Below, piece by piece: positions 54,310 through 62,468 of a stretch of DNA of 64,000 bases. Both the position numbers and the translations under genes were made by a program. This DNA is from Streptomyces sp. WP-1. GTDB taxonomy: Bacteria > Actinomycetota > Actinomycetes > Streptomycetales > Streptomycetaceae. The number at the start of each line of letters is the position of its first letter. The first letter of the stretch is position 1. The notes under the pieces are model-generated. The model saw only the letters and a list, made by a program, of their open reading frames with translations, was not told the DNA's origin and searched no databases. The stretch is taken from positions 4,464,001 to 4,528,000 of the forward strand of contig NZ_CP123923.1 of assembly GCF_030450125.1 (NCBI RefSeq), in the 5' to 3' direction.

Positions 54310-55065
54310 TCAGCGGCGGTAGAAGATCCGGTCGCCGTACTCGTCCATCACACGGTTGTTCCAGTCGTGGCCGCCGTCCACGTTCCCCGAGCGCAGCAGC
54401 GGGGGTTCGACGCCCCGGGCGGCGAGGGTGGCGGCGGCGGTGGCGAGGACGGCCTGCATCAGCGCCGTGGTGACCACGGTGGAGGCGGGGGCGAAGGGGG
54501 CCGGGATGGTGTCGAGGGTCAGTTCCGCGTCACCGACCGCGATCTTCGAGTCCAGGACGAGGTCGCAGTGGTCCTTCAGGAACGTGCCGGAGGAGTGCCG
54601 GGACGTGGTCTGCGCCGCGTACGCCACCGAGGTCACGCCGATCACCTTGATGCCGAGGGCGCGGGCCCGCTGGGCCATCTCGACGGGCAGCGCGTTGCGC
54701 CCCGACAGGGAGATGATCACAAGGGCGTCGCCGGAGCGCAGCGGCGAGGTGTCGAGCACGGCGCTCGCGAGCCCGTCGACGCGTTCGAGCGCGGAGCCGA
54801 GGGTGGCGGGGGTGACGTCCACGCCCACGACGCCGGGGACGGTCAGCAGGTTCATCAGGGCGAGCCCGCCGGCGCGGTAGACGACGTCCTGCGCGGCGAG
54901 CGAGGAGTGCCCGGCACCGAAGGCGAACAGGCGGCCGCCCGCGACGACGGTGTCGGCGAGCAGGGTGCCGGCGGACTCGATCGCCGCCGCCTCCTCCGCC
55001 CTGAGCCGTTGCAGGAGGTTGATGGCGGCGTCGAAGAACAGGTCGGCAGGCGTGCCGTCGCTCAT
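54310..55065 (-). CDS. SIS-domain sugar-phosphate-binding protein
   Basis: This is a 251-residue protein. It contains a SIS domain (VVAGGRLFAFGAGHSSLAAQ, then DVVYRAGGLALMNLL; ALVIISLSGRNALPVEMAQR; KVIGVTSVAYAAQTTSRHSS), which binds phosphosugars in isomerases and regulators. The HSSxAAQD start and the end GNVDGGHDWNNRVMDEYGDR match the UPF0309 type, whose enzymatic role is unproven. The start is ATG 55065. It is divergent from dmdR1. Confidence 0.88.
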   Translation of the reverse strand: MSDGTPADLFFDAAINLLQRLRAEEAAAIESAGTLLADTVVAGGRLFAFGAGHSSLAAQDVVYRAGGLALMNLLTVPGVVGVDVTPATLGSALERVDGLASAVLDTSPLRSGDALVIISLSGRNALPVEMAQRARALGIKVIGVTSVAYAAQTTSRHSSGTFLKDHCDLVLDSKIAVGDAELTLDTIPAPFAPASTVVTTALMQAVLATAAATLAARGVEPPLLRSGNVDGGHDWNNRVMDEYGDRIFYRR

Positions 55066-55207
55066 GCGGTGCCCCTTCGCAGCGTCTGTGTCGCGGATCA
55101 CGGTGCGGTCTGGACCAGTGCGGTGTCAATACGGCGTTGCCCATCCCGGTGCCGGGGCCCGTCCCGGCGCCCCGAATCCGCCCCGTTCCCCCGGTGCCAC
55201 CCGCTTG

Positions 55208-55954
55208 TCAGTGGGATCCGGCAGAATTGGGTCGAGGCCAGCGCACGCGCCAGGTGCCGGCAGAGGTAATCGAGGGGCACGTATGTCCGGACTGATCGAC
55301 ACCACGGAGATGTATCTCCGCACCATCCTCGAACTGGAGGAGGAAGGCGTCGTCCCCATGCGCGCCCGGATCGCGGAGCGGCTCGACCAGAGCGGGCCGA
55401 CGGTGAGCCAGACGGTGGCGCGGATGGAGCGGGACGGCCTGGTCGCCGTCGCCAGCGACCGCCATCTGGAGCTGACCGGCGAGGGCCGCCGGCTCGCCAC
55501 CCGGGTGATGCGCAAGCACCGCCTCGCCGAGTGCCTGCTGGTCGATGTGATCGGCCTGGAGTGGGAGCAGGTGCACGCGGAGGCCTGCCGCTGGGAGCAC
55601 GTGATGAGCGAGGCCGTCGAGCGCCGCGTCATGGAGCTGCTGCGCCACCCGACCGAGTCGCCGTACGGCAACCCGATCCCCGGCCTTGAGGAGCTGGGCG
55701 AGAAGGACGGCGCCGACCCGTTCCTGGACGAGGGCATGGTCTCCCTCGCCGACCTGGACGCGGGCACGGACGGCAAGACCGTGGTCGTACGCCGCATCGG
55801 CGAGCCCATCCAGATGGACGCGCAGCTGATGTACACGCTGCGCCGGGCCGGTGTGCAGCCCGGTTCCGTGGTGAGCGTGACCGAGTCGGCCGGCGGGGTG
55901 CTGGTCGGCAGCGGCGGCGAGGCGGCCGAGCTGGAGGCCGACATCGCCTCCCAC
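55208..55954 (-). other. Open frame antisense to dmdR1 (Adm-like position)
   Basis: A 248-codon minus-strand frame covers nearly all of dmdR1. It is rich in His, Leu, Ala and Gln and has no recognisable domain. In S. coelicolor an antiparallel gene, adm, has been described overlapping dmdR1. The location is equivalent, but high-GC DNA produces such frames by chance, and no ribosome site was verified. Confidence 0.25.
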
Positions 55955-55975
55955 GTGTTCGTCGCCAAGCGCTGA
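55283..55975 (+). CDS. dmdR1: Iron-dependent repressor, DtxR family
   Basis: This is a 230-residue repressor. Counted from ATG 55283, every DtxR metal ligand falls at its reference number: Met10, Cys102, Glu105 and His106 (primary site), and His79, Glu83 and His98 (ancillary site). The N-terminal winged helix is RARIAERLDQSGPTVSQTVA, then RMERDGLVAV. A C-terminal SH3-like FeoA domain ends it. With Fe(II) it represses siderophore and iron-uptake genes. The name follows the S. coelicolor gene in the same neighbourhood. No DmdR box was seen in its own promoter. Confidence 0.95.
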   Translation: MSGLIDTTEMYLRTILELEEEGVVPMRARIAERLDQSGPTVSQTVARMERDGLVAVASDRHLELTGEGRRLATRVMRKHRLAECLLVDVIGLEWEQVHAEACRWEHVMSEAVERRVMELLRHPTESPYGNPIPGLEELGEKDGADPFLDEGMVSLADLDAGTDGKTVVVRRIGEPIQMDAQLMYTLRRAGVQPGSVVSVTESAGGVLVGSGGEAAELEADIASHVFVAKR

Positions 55976-56003
55976 GCCGCCCCGGATCCTCCGGACGGCA
56001 GAG

Positions 56004-56031
56004 GGCCCCGGCGCCTTGCGGCGCCGGGGCC
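56004..56031 (+). terminator. Terminator of dmdR1
   Basis: GGCCCCGGCGCC and GGCGCCGGGGCC make a perfect 12-bp stem with a TTGC loop, 28 bases after the stop. Confidence 0.85.
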
Positions 56032-56429
56032 TGTCCTCCCCTGCGCTGACCCGGAGCCCCGAGCTCCCAGGGTCAGTCCCCCTGCGGACCGTTTTTCCCC
56101 GAGCGGTCCGCCTCCCGCCAGAAAGATCCCCTCCGGGACGGCGATCATTCCTGGCGCGGTGTCACTCGAATGAGCGGTGTTGTCCGCAGGGGCAGTATTT
56201 TCGAACGCCAGTGCGCAAAAGCGGTGCGTCCGGGTATGAGCGTCCTCACGCGTACATCCGCGGCTCCGGCCATAGTCCGCCGCGAAGATCACCGCGTGCG
56301 CGCGCCGCCCGGCAGCCCGGTCCACACCTGCCGCACGGTCCCCACCAGCCGGGGCCGGCCCCGGGTCCGGTGGCCCGGCGCGCCGGTGCCGTGCCGGCCG
56401 CCGCTCGTACGAGATCACCGGCGGGGCGC
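56032..56429. other. Gene-free structured stretch after dmdR1
   Basis: No gene was recognised. Two dyads are visible: CTGACCC (56046-56052) with GGGTCAG (56070-56076), and GCGGACCG (56084-56091) with CGGTCCGC (56104-56111) around a T-rich loop. From 56160 to 56230 the DNA is somewhat lower in GC. Short frames exist on both strands but none has a convincing start. Confidence 0.5.
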
Positions 56430-56910
56430 TCACCCCTTGCTGACCGCCGCCAGGATCTCCGGCAGCCGTCCCGCCGCCCTCGGGGCCGCCAGGCGCAGCC
56501 CCAGCAGCGCGGTCCCGGCGCCGTACACCGCCCCGACGGGCAGCAGCAGCCAGGTGCGTCCGACGCCGTCCGTGCCGTGGGCCGGCCGGAGGGTGAGGGC
56601 GATGAAGGGGGCGCACAGGACCCAACGCGACCGCTGTGCGCGCCAGTTGGGCGAGCGCGATGCCGTACGGCCCCTCGCTCGCCGAGCGCGCCGCCGCCAC
56701 CGCCGACGCGGGCGGGACCCAGGACAGCACATCCGCGACCGGCCGCAGCTGCCCGAGCCCGCCCGAACCGAGGCGCCGCGCCGCGAAGTTGACCAGCCGG
56801 CTGCCGAGGGCGATCACCAGGCCGCCGAGCACGGCCAGATCGCGGCCCTTGCGGCTGGTGAGCAGCCGGACGTTGGCGGCGGCCACGGCCCGCGCGAGCG
56901 CCACGCACAC
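56430..56910 (-). pseudogene. Remnant of an ABC-2-type transporter permease
   Basis: The first about 97 codons read VALARAVAAANVRLLTSRKG, RDLAVLGGLVIALGSRLVNF and LSWVPPASAVAAARSASEGP, a middle segment of Streptomyces ABC permeases. Similarity then continues in another frame (HGTDGVGRTWLLLPVGAVYG to LRLAAPRAAGRLPEILAAVS) until the natural stop at 56430. The N-terminal half of the protein is absent and there is at least one frameshift plus an internal gap. A dispersed 16-bp repeat abuts its broken 5' end. Confidence 0.7.
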
Positions 56911-56928
56911 CAGTGTCCCGGCCCGAAA

Positions 56929-56944
56929 GGGGCGCGGGGAACCG
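56929..56944. repeat. Dispersed 16-bp repeat, copy 2
   Basis: GGGGCGCGGGGAACCG, identical to 44848-44863, lies between the primase-polymerase gene and the broken permease. It is a plausible recombination point for the truncation. Confidence 0.6.
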
Positions 56945-56950
56945 TGCGGA

Positions 56951-57616
56951 TCAGCGGTCCCGGCCGCAGGCGTAGGCCAGCGCGGAGATCAGCTCCTCCA
57001 CATCCGGCAGCCACCGGTTCGCCGGTGTCGGCCGCCGCGCCCACTGCACCGCCCCCCGCCCCCCGAACCGCGTGGGCGGCGCCGCCACATACGCCCCCTC
57101 GCCCAGCGCCACCAGATCGAGCGACGCCGGTACCCACCCCAGCTTCCGCACCAGCTCCGGCACCTTCGCCGAGCCGCCCGGCAGCACGAAGAACTGCATC
57201 CGCCGGTCCGGGGAGAGCGCGACCGGCCCGAGCGTCAGCGACATCCGCTCCAGACGGGCCAGCGCCAGGAACCCCGCGGTCTCCGGGACGGACAGCGCGT
57301 CGAACGTGCGCCCCGTCGGCAACAGCACCGCCGCCGTCGGCTGCTTCTGCCACAGCCGCCGTACCACCGTCGCGCTCCCCGTCGCCTGGGTCGCCCAGTC
57401 GGGGCGCGCGGGGTGCGCACCCGGCGCAGGGCAGGACGCCTCGCCGCACGAGCAGCGCGGCATGCCGCGGACGGCTTCCAGCCAGGTCCCCGGGAACACG
57501 TCCCAGTGCCGTTCCTCGGCGTAGCGCACGGCGATCTCCTGCGGCGAGTCCCCGCGCTGCTGCGGAATCTGCCCGGCAATCTGACTGTCTTCGGCGGCCG
57601 CGATCGTCTCTTCCAC
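56951..57616 (-). CDS. Bifunctional primase/polymerase (Prim-Pol) domain protein
   Basis: This is a 221-residue protein. The N-terminal SPQEIAVRYAEERHWDVFPG and the Cys-rich CSCGEASCPAPGAHPARPDW are the usual opening of Streptomyces Prim-Pol proteins, in which a K/R-x-P-x-x-G-x-H-like motif follows. The chain is shorter than full archaeo-eukaryotic primase-polymerases, and I do not see the complete Asp-x-Asp catalytic motif, so polymerase activity is doubtful. Such proteins are conserved in the genus, with unknown role. The start is ATG 57616. Confidence 0.82.
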   Translation of the reverse strand: MEETIAAAEDSQIAGQIPQQRGDSPQEIAVRYAEERHWDVFPGTWLEAVRGMPRCSCGEASCPAPGAHPARPDWATQATGSATVVRRLWQKQPTAAVLLPTGRTFDALSVPETAGFLALARLERMSLTLGPVALSPDRRMQFFVLPGGSAKVPELVRKLGWVPASLDLVALGEGAYVAAPPTRFGGRGAVQWARRPTPANRWLPDVEELISALAYACGRDR

Positions 57617-57624
57617 GCCCTCTC

Positions 57625-57647
57625 AACTCCCGCACCCACCGGGAGTT
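57625..57647. promoter_or_regulatory. Dyad upstream of the Prim-Pol gene
   Basis: AACTCCC and GGGAGTT form a 7-bp dyad with a nine-base spacer, eight to 31 bases before the start codon. It is a possible leader hairpin. Confidence 0.3.
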
Positions 57648-57802
57648 ACGGCCCTTGCCCCGCCGGGGGAGGAGCATCGCCTCCCCGTCCGGGGCGCATG
57701 GGTGCACCGGTGGGGGCGCGCGGTAGGAGGCGGGGCGTGAGTTGGGTAGCCAGGAGTGGGGTTGGCATCAGCCGGTACCCGGCAAACCGCACATGTCACG
57801 CA

Positions 57803-57845
57803 TTGACGGTATGTCAGCTGGGCAGTGATCTTTCCGAAAGGTCAC
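57803..57845 (+). promoter_or_regulatory. Promoter with overlapping palindromic operator
   Basis: TTGACG at 57803-57808 is a good -35 box; 17 bases on, TGATCT (57826-57831) is a weak -10. A 21-bp palindrome (57825-57845) covers the -10: GTGATCTTTC and GAAAGGTCAC around a single C, with 9 of 10 positions symmetric. With the preceding A, the site also fits the AGTGA...TCAC form of BldD-type operators. It lies 28 bases before the regulator gene and suggests autoregulation. Confidence 0.6.
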
Positions 57846-57872
57846 GCTCCAGGGGTTCGCAGGGGGTAGCAC

Positions 57873-59258
57873 ATGGCCGCAAGGCCTCTCGTCGCGAGGC
57901 AGCCGAACGAAAGGCTGCAGGCACTCATCCAGGAAGCGGGGTGCTCCAACGCCGGCCTTGCCCGGCGGGTCAACATGTGCGGCGCCGAGCACGGCCTCGA
58001 TCTGCGCTACGACAAGACGTCCGTGGCCCGCTGGCTGCGCGGCCAGCAGCCGCGGGGCCGGGCGCCGGCGATCATCGCCGAGGCCCTCGGCCGCAAGCTG
58101 GGGCGCACGGTCACGATCGACGAGATCGGCATGGCCAACGGCAAGAACCTCGCCTCCGGGGTCGGCCTCCAGTTCTCGCCGACGGTGCTGGGCGCCATCG
58201 AGCAGGTCTGCGAGCTGTGGCGCAGCGATGTGGGGCGCCGGGACTTCCTCTCCGGCTCCTCGGTCGCCGCGTCCGCGCTGGTCGAGCCCAGCCGCGACTG
58301 GCTGATCTCCGCGCCGGACGCCCAGGTGGCCCGGCAGGCGGGCCCCCGCGTGGGCCAGTCCGACGTGGCGGCCGTGCGGTCCATGACCCAGGCGCTCACC
58401 GACCTGGACCACCAGTTCGGCAGCGGACATGTGCGCCCGGTCCTGGTGCACTACCTCAACAGCGTCGTCTCCGGACTGCTCGCGGGCTCGTACCGCGAGT
58501 CGACCGGCCGCGAACTCTTCGCCGCCGTGGCCCGGTTGACCGAACTCGCCGGTTACATGGCCGTGGACACCGGCCAACCCGGCCTGGCCCAGCGGTACTA
58601 CATCCAGTCGCTGCGCCTCGCCCAGGCCGCCGGGGACCGCGGCTACGGCGGGTACGTCCTGGCCGCGTCCATGAGCCATCTCGCCGCCCAGCTCGGAAAC
58701 CCGCGCGAGATCGCCCAGTTGGCGCGCGCCGCGCAGGAGGGCGCACGCGGCCATGCGACCCCCCGGGTGGAGGCGATGTTCCACGCGGCCGAGGCGCGCG
58801 GGCACGCGCTGCTCGGCGACGCGCGCGCGGCGGGCGCCGCGACCGCGCGGGCGGTCTCCGCGATGGAGCAGTGCGACGACGACTCCGGGGACGACCCGGT
58901 GTGGATCCGGCACTTCGACGGGGCCTATCTGGCCGACGAGTTGGCGCACTGCCACCGGGACCTCGGCCAGCCAGAGCAGTCCGCGCGCTACGCCGAGCAG
59001 TCCCTCGCCGGACATCCCGCCTCCCGGGCCCGCCGCCGCGCGATCGGCTATGTGCTGCTCGCCACCGCCCAGGTGCAGCAGCGCGAGGTCGAACAGGCCT
59101 GCGCCACCGGCATGAAGGCGGTGGAACTGCTGGAGACGCTGCGCTCGAACCGGGGCGCGGAGTATCTGGACGACCTCCAGCAGCGCCTCGAACCCTTCCG
59201 GGAGGAGGCGGTCGTCAGGGAGTTCGGGGCCCGGCTGGATCTCCAGCAGGCCGCGTGA
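57873..59258 (+). CDS. TPR-containing regulator, NsdA-like
   Basis: This is a 461-residue protein. The N-terminal RQPNERLQALIQEAGCSNAG, then LARRVN, and TSVARWLRGQQPRGRAPAII are a helix-turn-helix-like domain. From residue 120 onward the helical repeats (ELFAAVARLTELAGYMAVDT, YIQSLRLAQAAGDRGYGGYV, AHCHRDLGQPEQSARYAEQS) are TPR units. This layout is that of NsdA-type Streptomyces regulators that restrain development and antibiotic synthesis; the specific role here is inferred. Transcription is probably autoregulated through the palindrome at 57825. Confidence 0.85.
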   Translation: MAARPLVARQPNERLQALIQEAGCSNAGLARRVNMCGAEHGLDLRYDKTSVARWLRGQQPRGRAPAIIAEALGRKLGRTVTIDEIGMANGKNLASGVGLQFSPTVLGAIEQVCELWRSDVGRRDFLSGSSVAASALVEPSRDWLISAPDAQVARQAGPRVGQSDVAAVRSMTQALTDLDHQFGSGHVRPVLVHYLNSVVSGLLAGSYRESTGRELFAAVARLTELAGYMAVDTGQPGLAQRYYIQSLRLAQAAGDRGYGGYVLAASMSHLAAQLGNPREIAQLARAAQEGARGHATPRVEAMFHAAEARGHALLGDARAAGAATARAVSAMEQCDDDSGDDPVWIRHFDGAYLADELAHCHRDLGQPEQSARYAEQSLAGHPASRARRRAIGYVLLATAQVQQREVEQACATGMKAVELLETLRSNRGAEYLDDLQQRLEPFREEAVVREFGARLDLQQAA

Positions 59259-59263
59259 ACACC

Positions 59264-59341
59264 GGCCCCGCGCGGACGTGAACATGTGGCGAACACCACC
59301 CCGGCGCATGCCGGGTGCCATATACAGCGTCGCGCGGGGCC
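59264..59341 (+). terminator. Large nested hairpin after the TPR regulator
   Basis: GGCCCCGCGCG (59264-59274) pairs over 11 bp with CGCGCGGGGCC (59331-59341). Inside is a second stem, CCCGGC-GCAT-GCCGGG (59300-59315). It begins five bases after the stop codon. Confidence 0.7.
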
Positions 59342-59459
59342 GTTCCGTTACTGCCATGACGGGCGGGCGGGCCGCGGACCGAGGTGCGTGGCAAGGGGCT
59401 CCGGGTACCCGGTAGCGTGGCCCGACGATTCACAAGGTCCCCCATTGGTAGGAGTCCCG

Positions 59460-60977
59460 GTGACGCAGAGTGGACAGGGCGAGGAGCTCTCGGCGCAGCC
59501 CGCGCGCGAAGGCATCGTGCTGCCCTCCGACGGAGGAGAGCCCCTGCTGCCGGGCATGACCGCCACGCCCGCCGGCGGGCAGGCCTGGGGCGGATCCTGG
59601 GGGCCCGGACAGCAGACGCCCCAGCCCGGAGCGCAGGACCAGGGCTGGCCCCCGGCGGGCGCCCCGCAGTGGGGCGGCCCCGCCCAGGGTGCCCAGGGAG
59701 GTCCGCCCCCGTCCGGCGCTGGCCCGCTGCCCCCGGAGGGCGCACCGGCGCCGTCGTACGGAGGACAGCCGCAGGCGTCGTACGGCGGTCAGCAGCCGGG
59801 TTACGGGGCGCAGGACCCGTACCAGCAGCAGGGCCACCAGCAGTCCCAGCACCCGGGGCACCAGCACCAGCAGCCGCAGTACCCGGCCCCCGGCCACGCG
59901 GCCCCGCTGCCCCCGGCCGCGGACAACGCCACCCACTATCTGCCGCCGGTCCCCGCCGCCCCCGCCGACGAGGGTGCCACGCAGTACATACCGCCGGTGA
60001 CCGCCGGGGCGCTGCCGCCCGAGTCGCCCGGCGAGGAGACCCGCTACCTGGGGACCAACCACCAGACCCCGCCCGCGTCCTCCGACGCCGACGCCACCCA
60101 GTACATCCCGCCGTACCAGGCCCAGGAGCAGGGGCAGGGTCCGGCGCAGGGCCAGGGCGGGGACCGCCAGCCGCCCGCCGAGTTCGACAACCTCTTCCGC
60201 GGCGGCCCGGCCGGTGACGCCCCGGCCGGCTCCACCCAGCAGCTCCCGCGCGTCGAGCAGCCGGCGGCCTACCCGCCCTCGTACGACGGCCCCCCGTCGC
60301 CGTACACCCGCCAGGAGGACGGACAGGACGAGCGGCCCCGGCGGCGCCCGTCGAAGGTGCCCCTGATCGCGGCCGTCGGCGTCGGCATCGTCGTGGTCGG
60401 CGTGGGCGCGGGCGCGCTGCTCAGCAAGGGCGGCGGTTCCTCGGGCAGCACGGACGACAACAAGACGGTGGCCGCCACCTCCGGGGCCCAGCAGAGTTCC
60501 GCGCCCGCCGCCGACCCGGCGCGCGCCCAGGCGGTCGAGCTGGACAAGCTGCTCGCCGACAGCGGCAGCAGCCGGGCCGCGGTGATCAAGTCGGTGGCCG
60601 ACGTCAAGCAGTGCGCGAGCCTGGACGGCGCCGCCACGAATCTGCGGAGCGCGGCCGGCCAGCGCGGCCAGCTGGTCACCCGGCTCGGCAAGCTCAGCGT
60701 GGACAAGCTGCCCGACAACGCCGCCCTCACGGACGCCCTGACCAAGGCGTGGCAGGCGTCGGCCGCGGCCGACAACCACTACGCGGCCTGGGCCGACCAG
60801 GTCAAGGGCGGCGGCAAGAAGACCTGCCACAAGGGCCACGCCAAGACGACCGGCGAGGCGCAGGCCGGCAACCGCGAGAGCGGCACCGCGAGCCAGCAGA
60901 AGGCCAAGGCGGCGGCGCTGTGGAACGCGATCGCCACGAAGTACGGCCTGACCCAGCGCCAGCCCACCCAGCTCTGA
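59460..60977 (+). CDS. Gln/Pro/Gly-rich single-pass membrane protein
   Basis: This is a 505-residue protein that starts at GTG 59460 behind AGGAG (59450-59454). The first 290 residues are low complexity (Gln, Pro, Gly) and contain the motif D/E-x-T-x-Y-(L/I)-(P/G) four times, for example DNATHYLPP, EGATQYIPP and DADATQYIPP. One membrane helix, VPLIAAVGVGIVVVGVGAGA, follows a basic RPRRRPSK stop-transfer. The C-terminal 150 residues are extracellular and helical with two Cys (VKQCASLDG, KKTCHKGH). It could be a scaffold whose tyrosine/threonine motifs are phosphorylated; that is speculation. Confidence 0.8.
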   Translation: MTQSGQGEELSAQPAREGIVLPSDGGEPLLPGMTATPAGGQAWGGSWGPGQQTPQPGAQDQGWPPAGAPQWGGPAQGAQGGPPPSGAGPLPPEGAPAPSYGGQPQASYGGQQPGYGAQDPYQQQGHQQSQHPGHQHQQPQYPAPGHAAPLPPAADNATHYLPPVPAAPADEGATQYIPPVTAGALPPESPGEETRYLGTNHQTPPASSDADATQYIPPYQAQEQGQGPAQGQGGDRQPPAEFDNLFRGGPAGDAPAGSTQQLPRVEQPAAYPPSYDGPPSPYTRQEDGQDERPRRRPSKVPLIAAVGVGIVVVGVGAGALLSKGGGSSGSTDDNKTVAATSGAQQSSAPAADPARAQAVELDKLLADSGSSRAAVIKSVADVKQCASLDGAATNLRSAAGQRGQLVTRLGKLSVDKLPDNAALTDALTKAWQASAAADNHYAAWADQVKGGGKKTCHKGHAKTTGEAQAGNRESGTASQQKAKAAALWNAIATKYGLTQRQPTQL

Positions 60978-61010
60978 CCGCCCGGCCCCCGGGGGAGGCG
61001 GACGTGGTGC

Positions 61011-62351
61011 CTACTCCACGTCCGCGTCCTCCAGCGTGCCGGTCATGTCGGTGGTGCCGTCGATCCCGCCGACGCCCTCGCGGGCCGCGACCAGCTCGCC
61101 GTCCCGCACCACCTGGAGGGTGACGTCGGCGTTCACCATCCGGGGGAAGCCGACCGAGGCCAGCTTGCCCTCGTAGGGCCAGCGCAGGGTGGGGGTGAGG
61201 CCCCCGGTGGAGACCGCGAGGCCGCCGTCCAGTGTCTTGCGCACGGAGTCGGCGCTCACCGCGCCGCCGCCGATCTTCTCCAGTACGGCCTTCAGCACGG
61301 TGTAGGCGATCCAGGTGGTCTGCACCCCGGCGTCCGCGGGGTCGATGCGGTTGTCGCCGAACGCCTCCCGGTCGATCACCTGCTTCATCTGCTTCCAGCG
61401 GCCGTCGTTCGCGGGCGGGTACCAGCCGGTGACGTACGCCCCCTCGTACGGTCCCGAGGAGCCGCCGGTCGCGTTGATCATCGTCTGGTCGACGCTGCCC
61501 AGCACCGTGCCGAGCCGCACCGCCGGGTAGTCCGCGCGCTCACGCCGGAAGGAGTCCATGAAGGTGTCCGTGCGGTCGCCGAGCGCGGGCACCACACAGC
61601 CCTTCTTCAGCGCGTCGCCGGCGGCGTAGCGGAGCGACGTGTCGGACGCGGCGCCGTACTCGGTGAGGTCCTCCGCCACGAGCTGGTCCCGCGCCTCCGG
61701 GTGCCCGCCCGTCTTCAGACCGGAGTCGAGCAGGGCGGGCAGCTCGTCGCCCGCGATGCTGTCGGGACGGACCAGCGAGATGGGGCCGCAGCTCCCCGAG
61801 AGCGCCCGGCCGAGACCGGCGAGCAGCGCGGGCTGGCCGCCGTTGACCGGGTAGGACATCATCCCGGTGAACTCGTCGGTGGTGACGCCGTACCCCCCGA
61901 TGTAGGGAATGCCGGCGCTCTCCAGCGGGGCGAGGAAGGAGTCGCCGAACTGGCTGTAGGAGCCGACGACGGCGACCACGTCCTCGTCGGCCGCGCGCCG
62001 GGCGCACTTGGCGGCGTCCACGCTGTTGTTGTGGTCGTTGCAGGTCAGGACCTGGAGCTTGCGGCCGCCGACGCCGCCCTGGGAGTTGATCCACTTGGCG
62101 TAGGCGAGGGCCATCGCCGGCATGCCCGGTTTGTTGGTGGCACCGGTGTCCTGCGGCGCCCAGGTCATGACCTTGACGGGGTCCGCGGAGCCGGTGACGG
62201 ACGGGAGGACCCCGCAGCCGGCGGTGAGCGCGGCGCACACGGCGAGCGCGCCCAGGGACAGGGCGGACGCCCTGCCGGGGCGGCCGGAAGGGGCCGTGGA
62301 AGAGGCGGAGGGGAGGGGGGACGTGCGGGTGGTGCGGGGCCTGCCGGTCAT
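61011..62351 (-). CDS. ABC transporter substrate-binding lipoprotein (branched-chain amino acid type)
   Basis: This is a 446-residue exported lipoprotein. After a Ser/Thr/Arg-rich head, ALSLGALAVCAALTAGC is the signal with the LTAGC lipobox. The mature part is a periplasmic-binding fold of the LivK/Peripla_BP_6 type (ALAYAKWINSQGGVGGRKLQ, DVVAVVGSYSQFGDSFLAPL, PYIGGYGVTTDEF, VQTTWIAYTVLKAVLEKIGG). No permease or ATPase gene is adjacent, so it is an orphan receptor. The start is ATG 62351. Confidence 0.9.
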   Translation of the reverse strand: MTGRPRTTRTSPLPSASSTAPSGRPGRASALSLGALAVCAALTAGCGVLPSVTGSADPVKVMTWAPQDTGATNKPGMPAMALAYAKWINSQGGVGGRKLQVLTCNDHNNSVDAAKCARRAADEDVVAVVGSYSQFGDSFLAPLESAGIPYIGGYGVTTDEFTGMMSYPVNGGQPALLAGLGRALSGSCGPISLVRPDSIAGDELPALLDSGLKTGGHPEARDQLVAEDLTEYGAASDTSLRYAAGDALKKGCVVPALGDRTDTFMDSFRRERADYPAVRLGTVLGSVDQTMINATGGSSGPYEGAYVTGWYPPANDGRWKQMKQVIDREAFGDNRIDPADAGVQTTWIAYTVLKAVLEKIGGGAVSADSVRKTLDGGLAVSTGGLTPTLRWPYEGKLASVGFPRMVNADVTLQVVRDGELVAAREGVGGIDGTTDMTGTLEDADVE

Positions 62352-62468
62352 GGTCCCGCACGATTCCCCCACACCGCTAACCCGCGAGTGATCCACGGTC
62401 GACGGAAGGTGATCCCGGGGTGAATTACGGGGGTCGATGCGGCGCGCGGGCCGATGAACGTACGATCG

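Noticed and set aside
55980..56035. Possible riboswitch after dmdR1
   Set aside because: It is a simple 12-bp GC hairpin right after a stop codon with no downstream gene on the strand, so a terminator explains it.
55126..56910. Single 594-codon minus-strand protein
   Set aside because: Only its first about 97 residues resemble a protein (an ABC permease). The rest runs through intergenic DNA and antisense to dmdR1.
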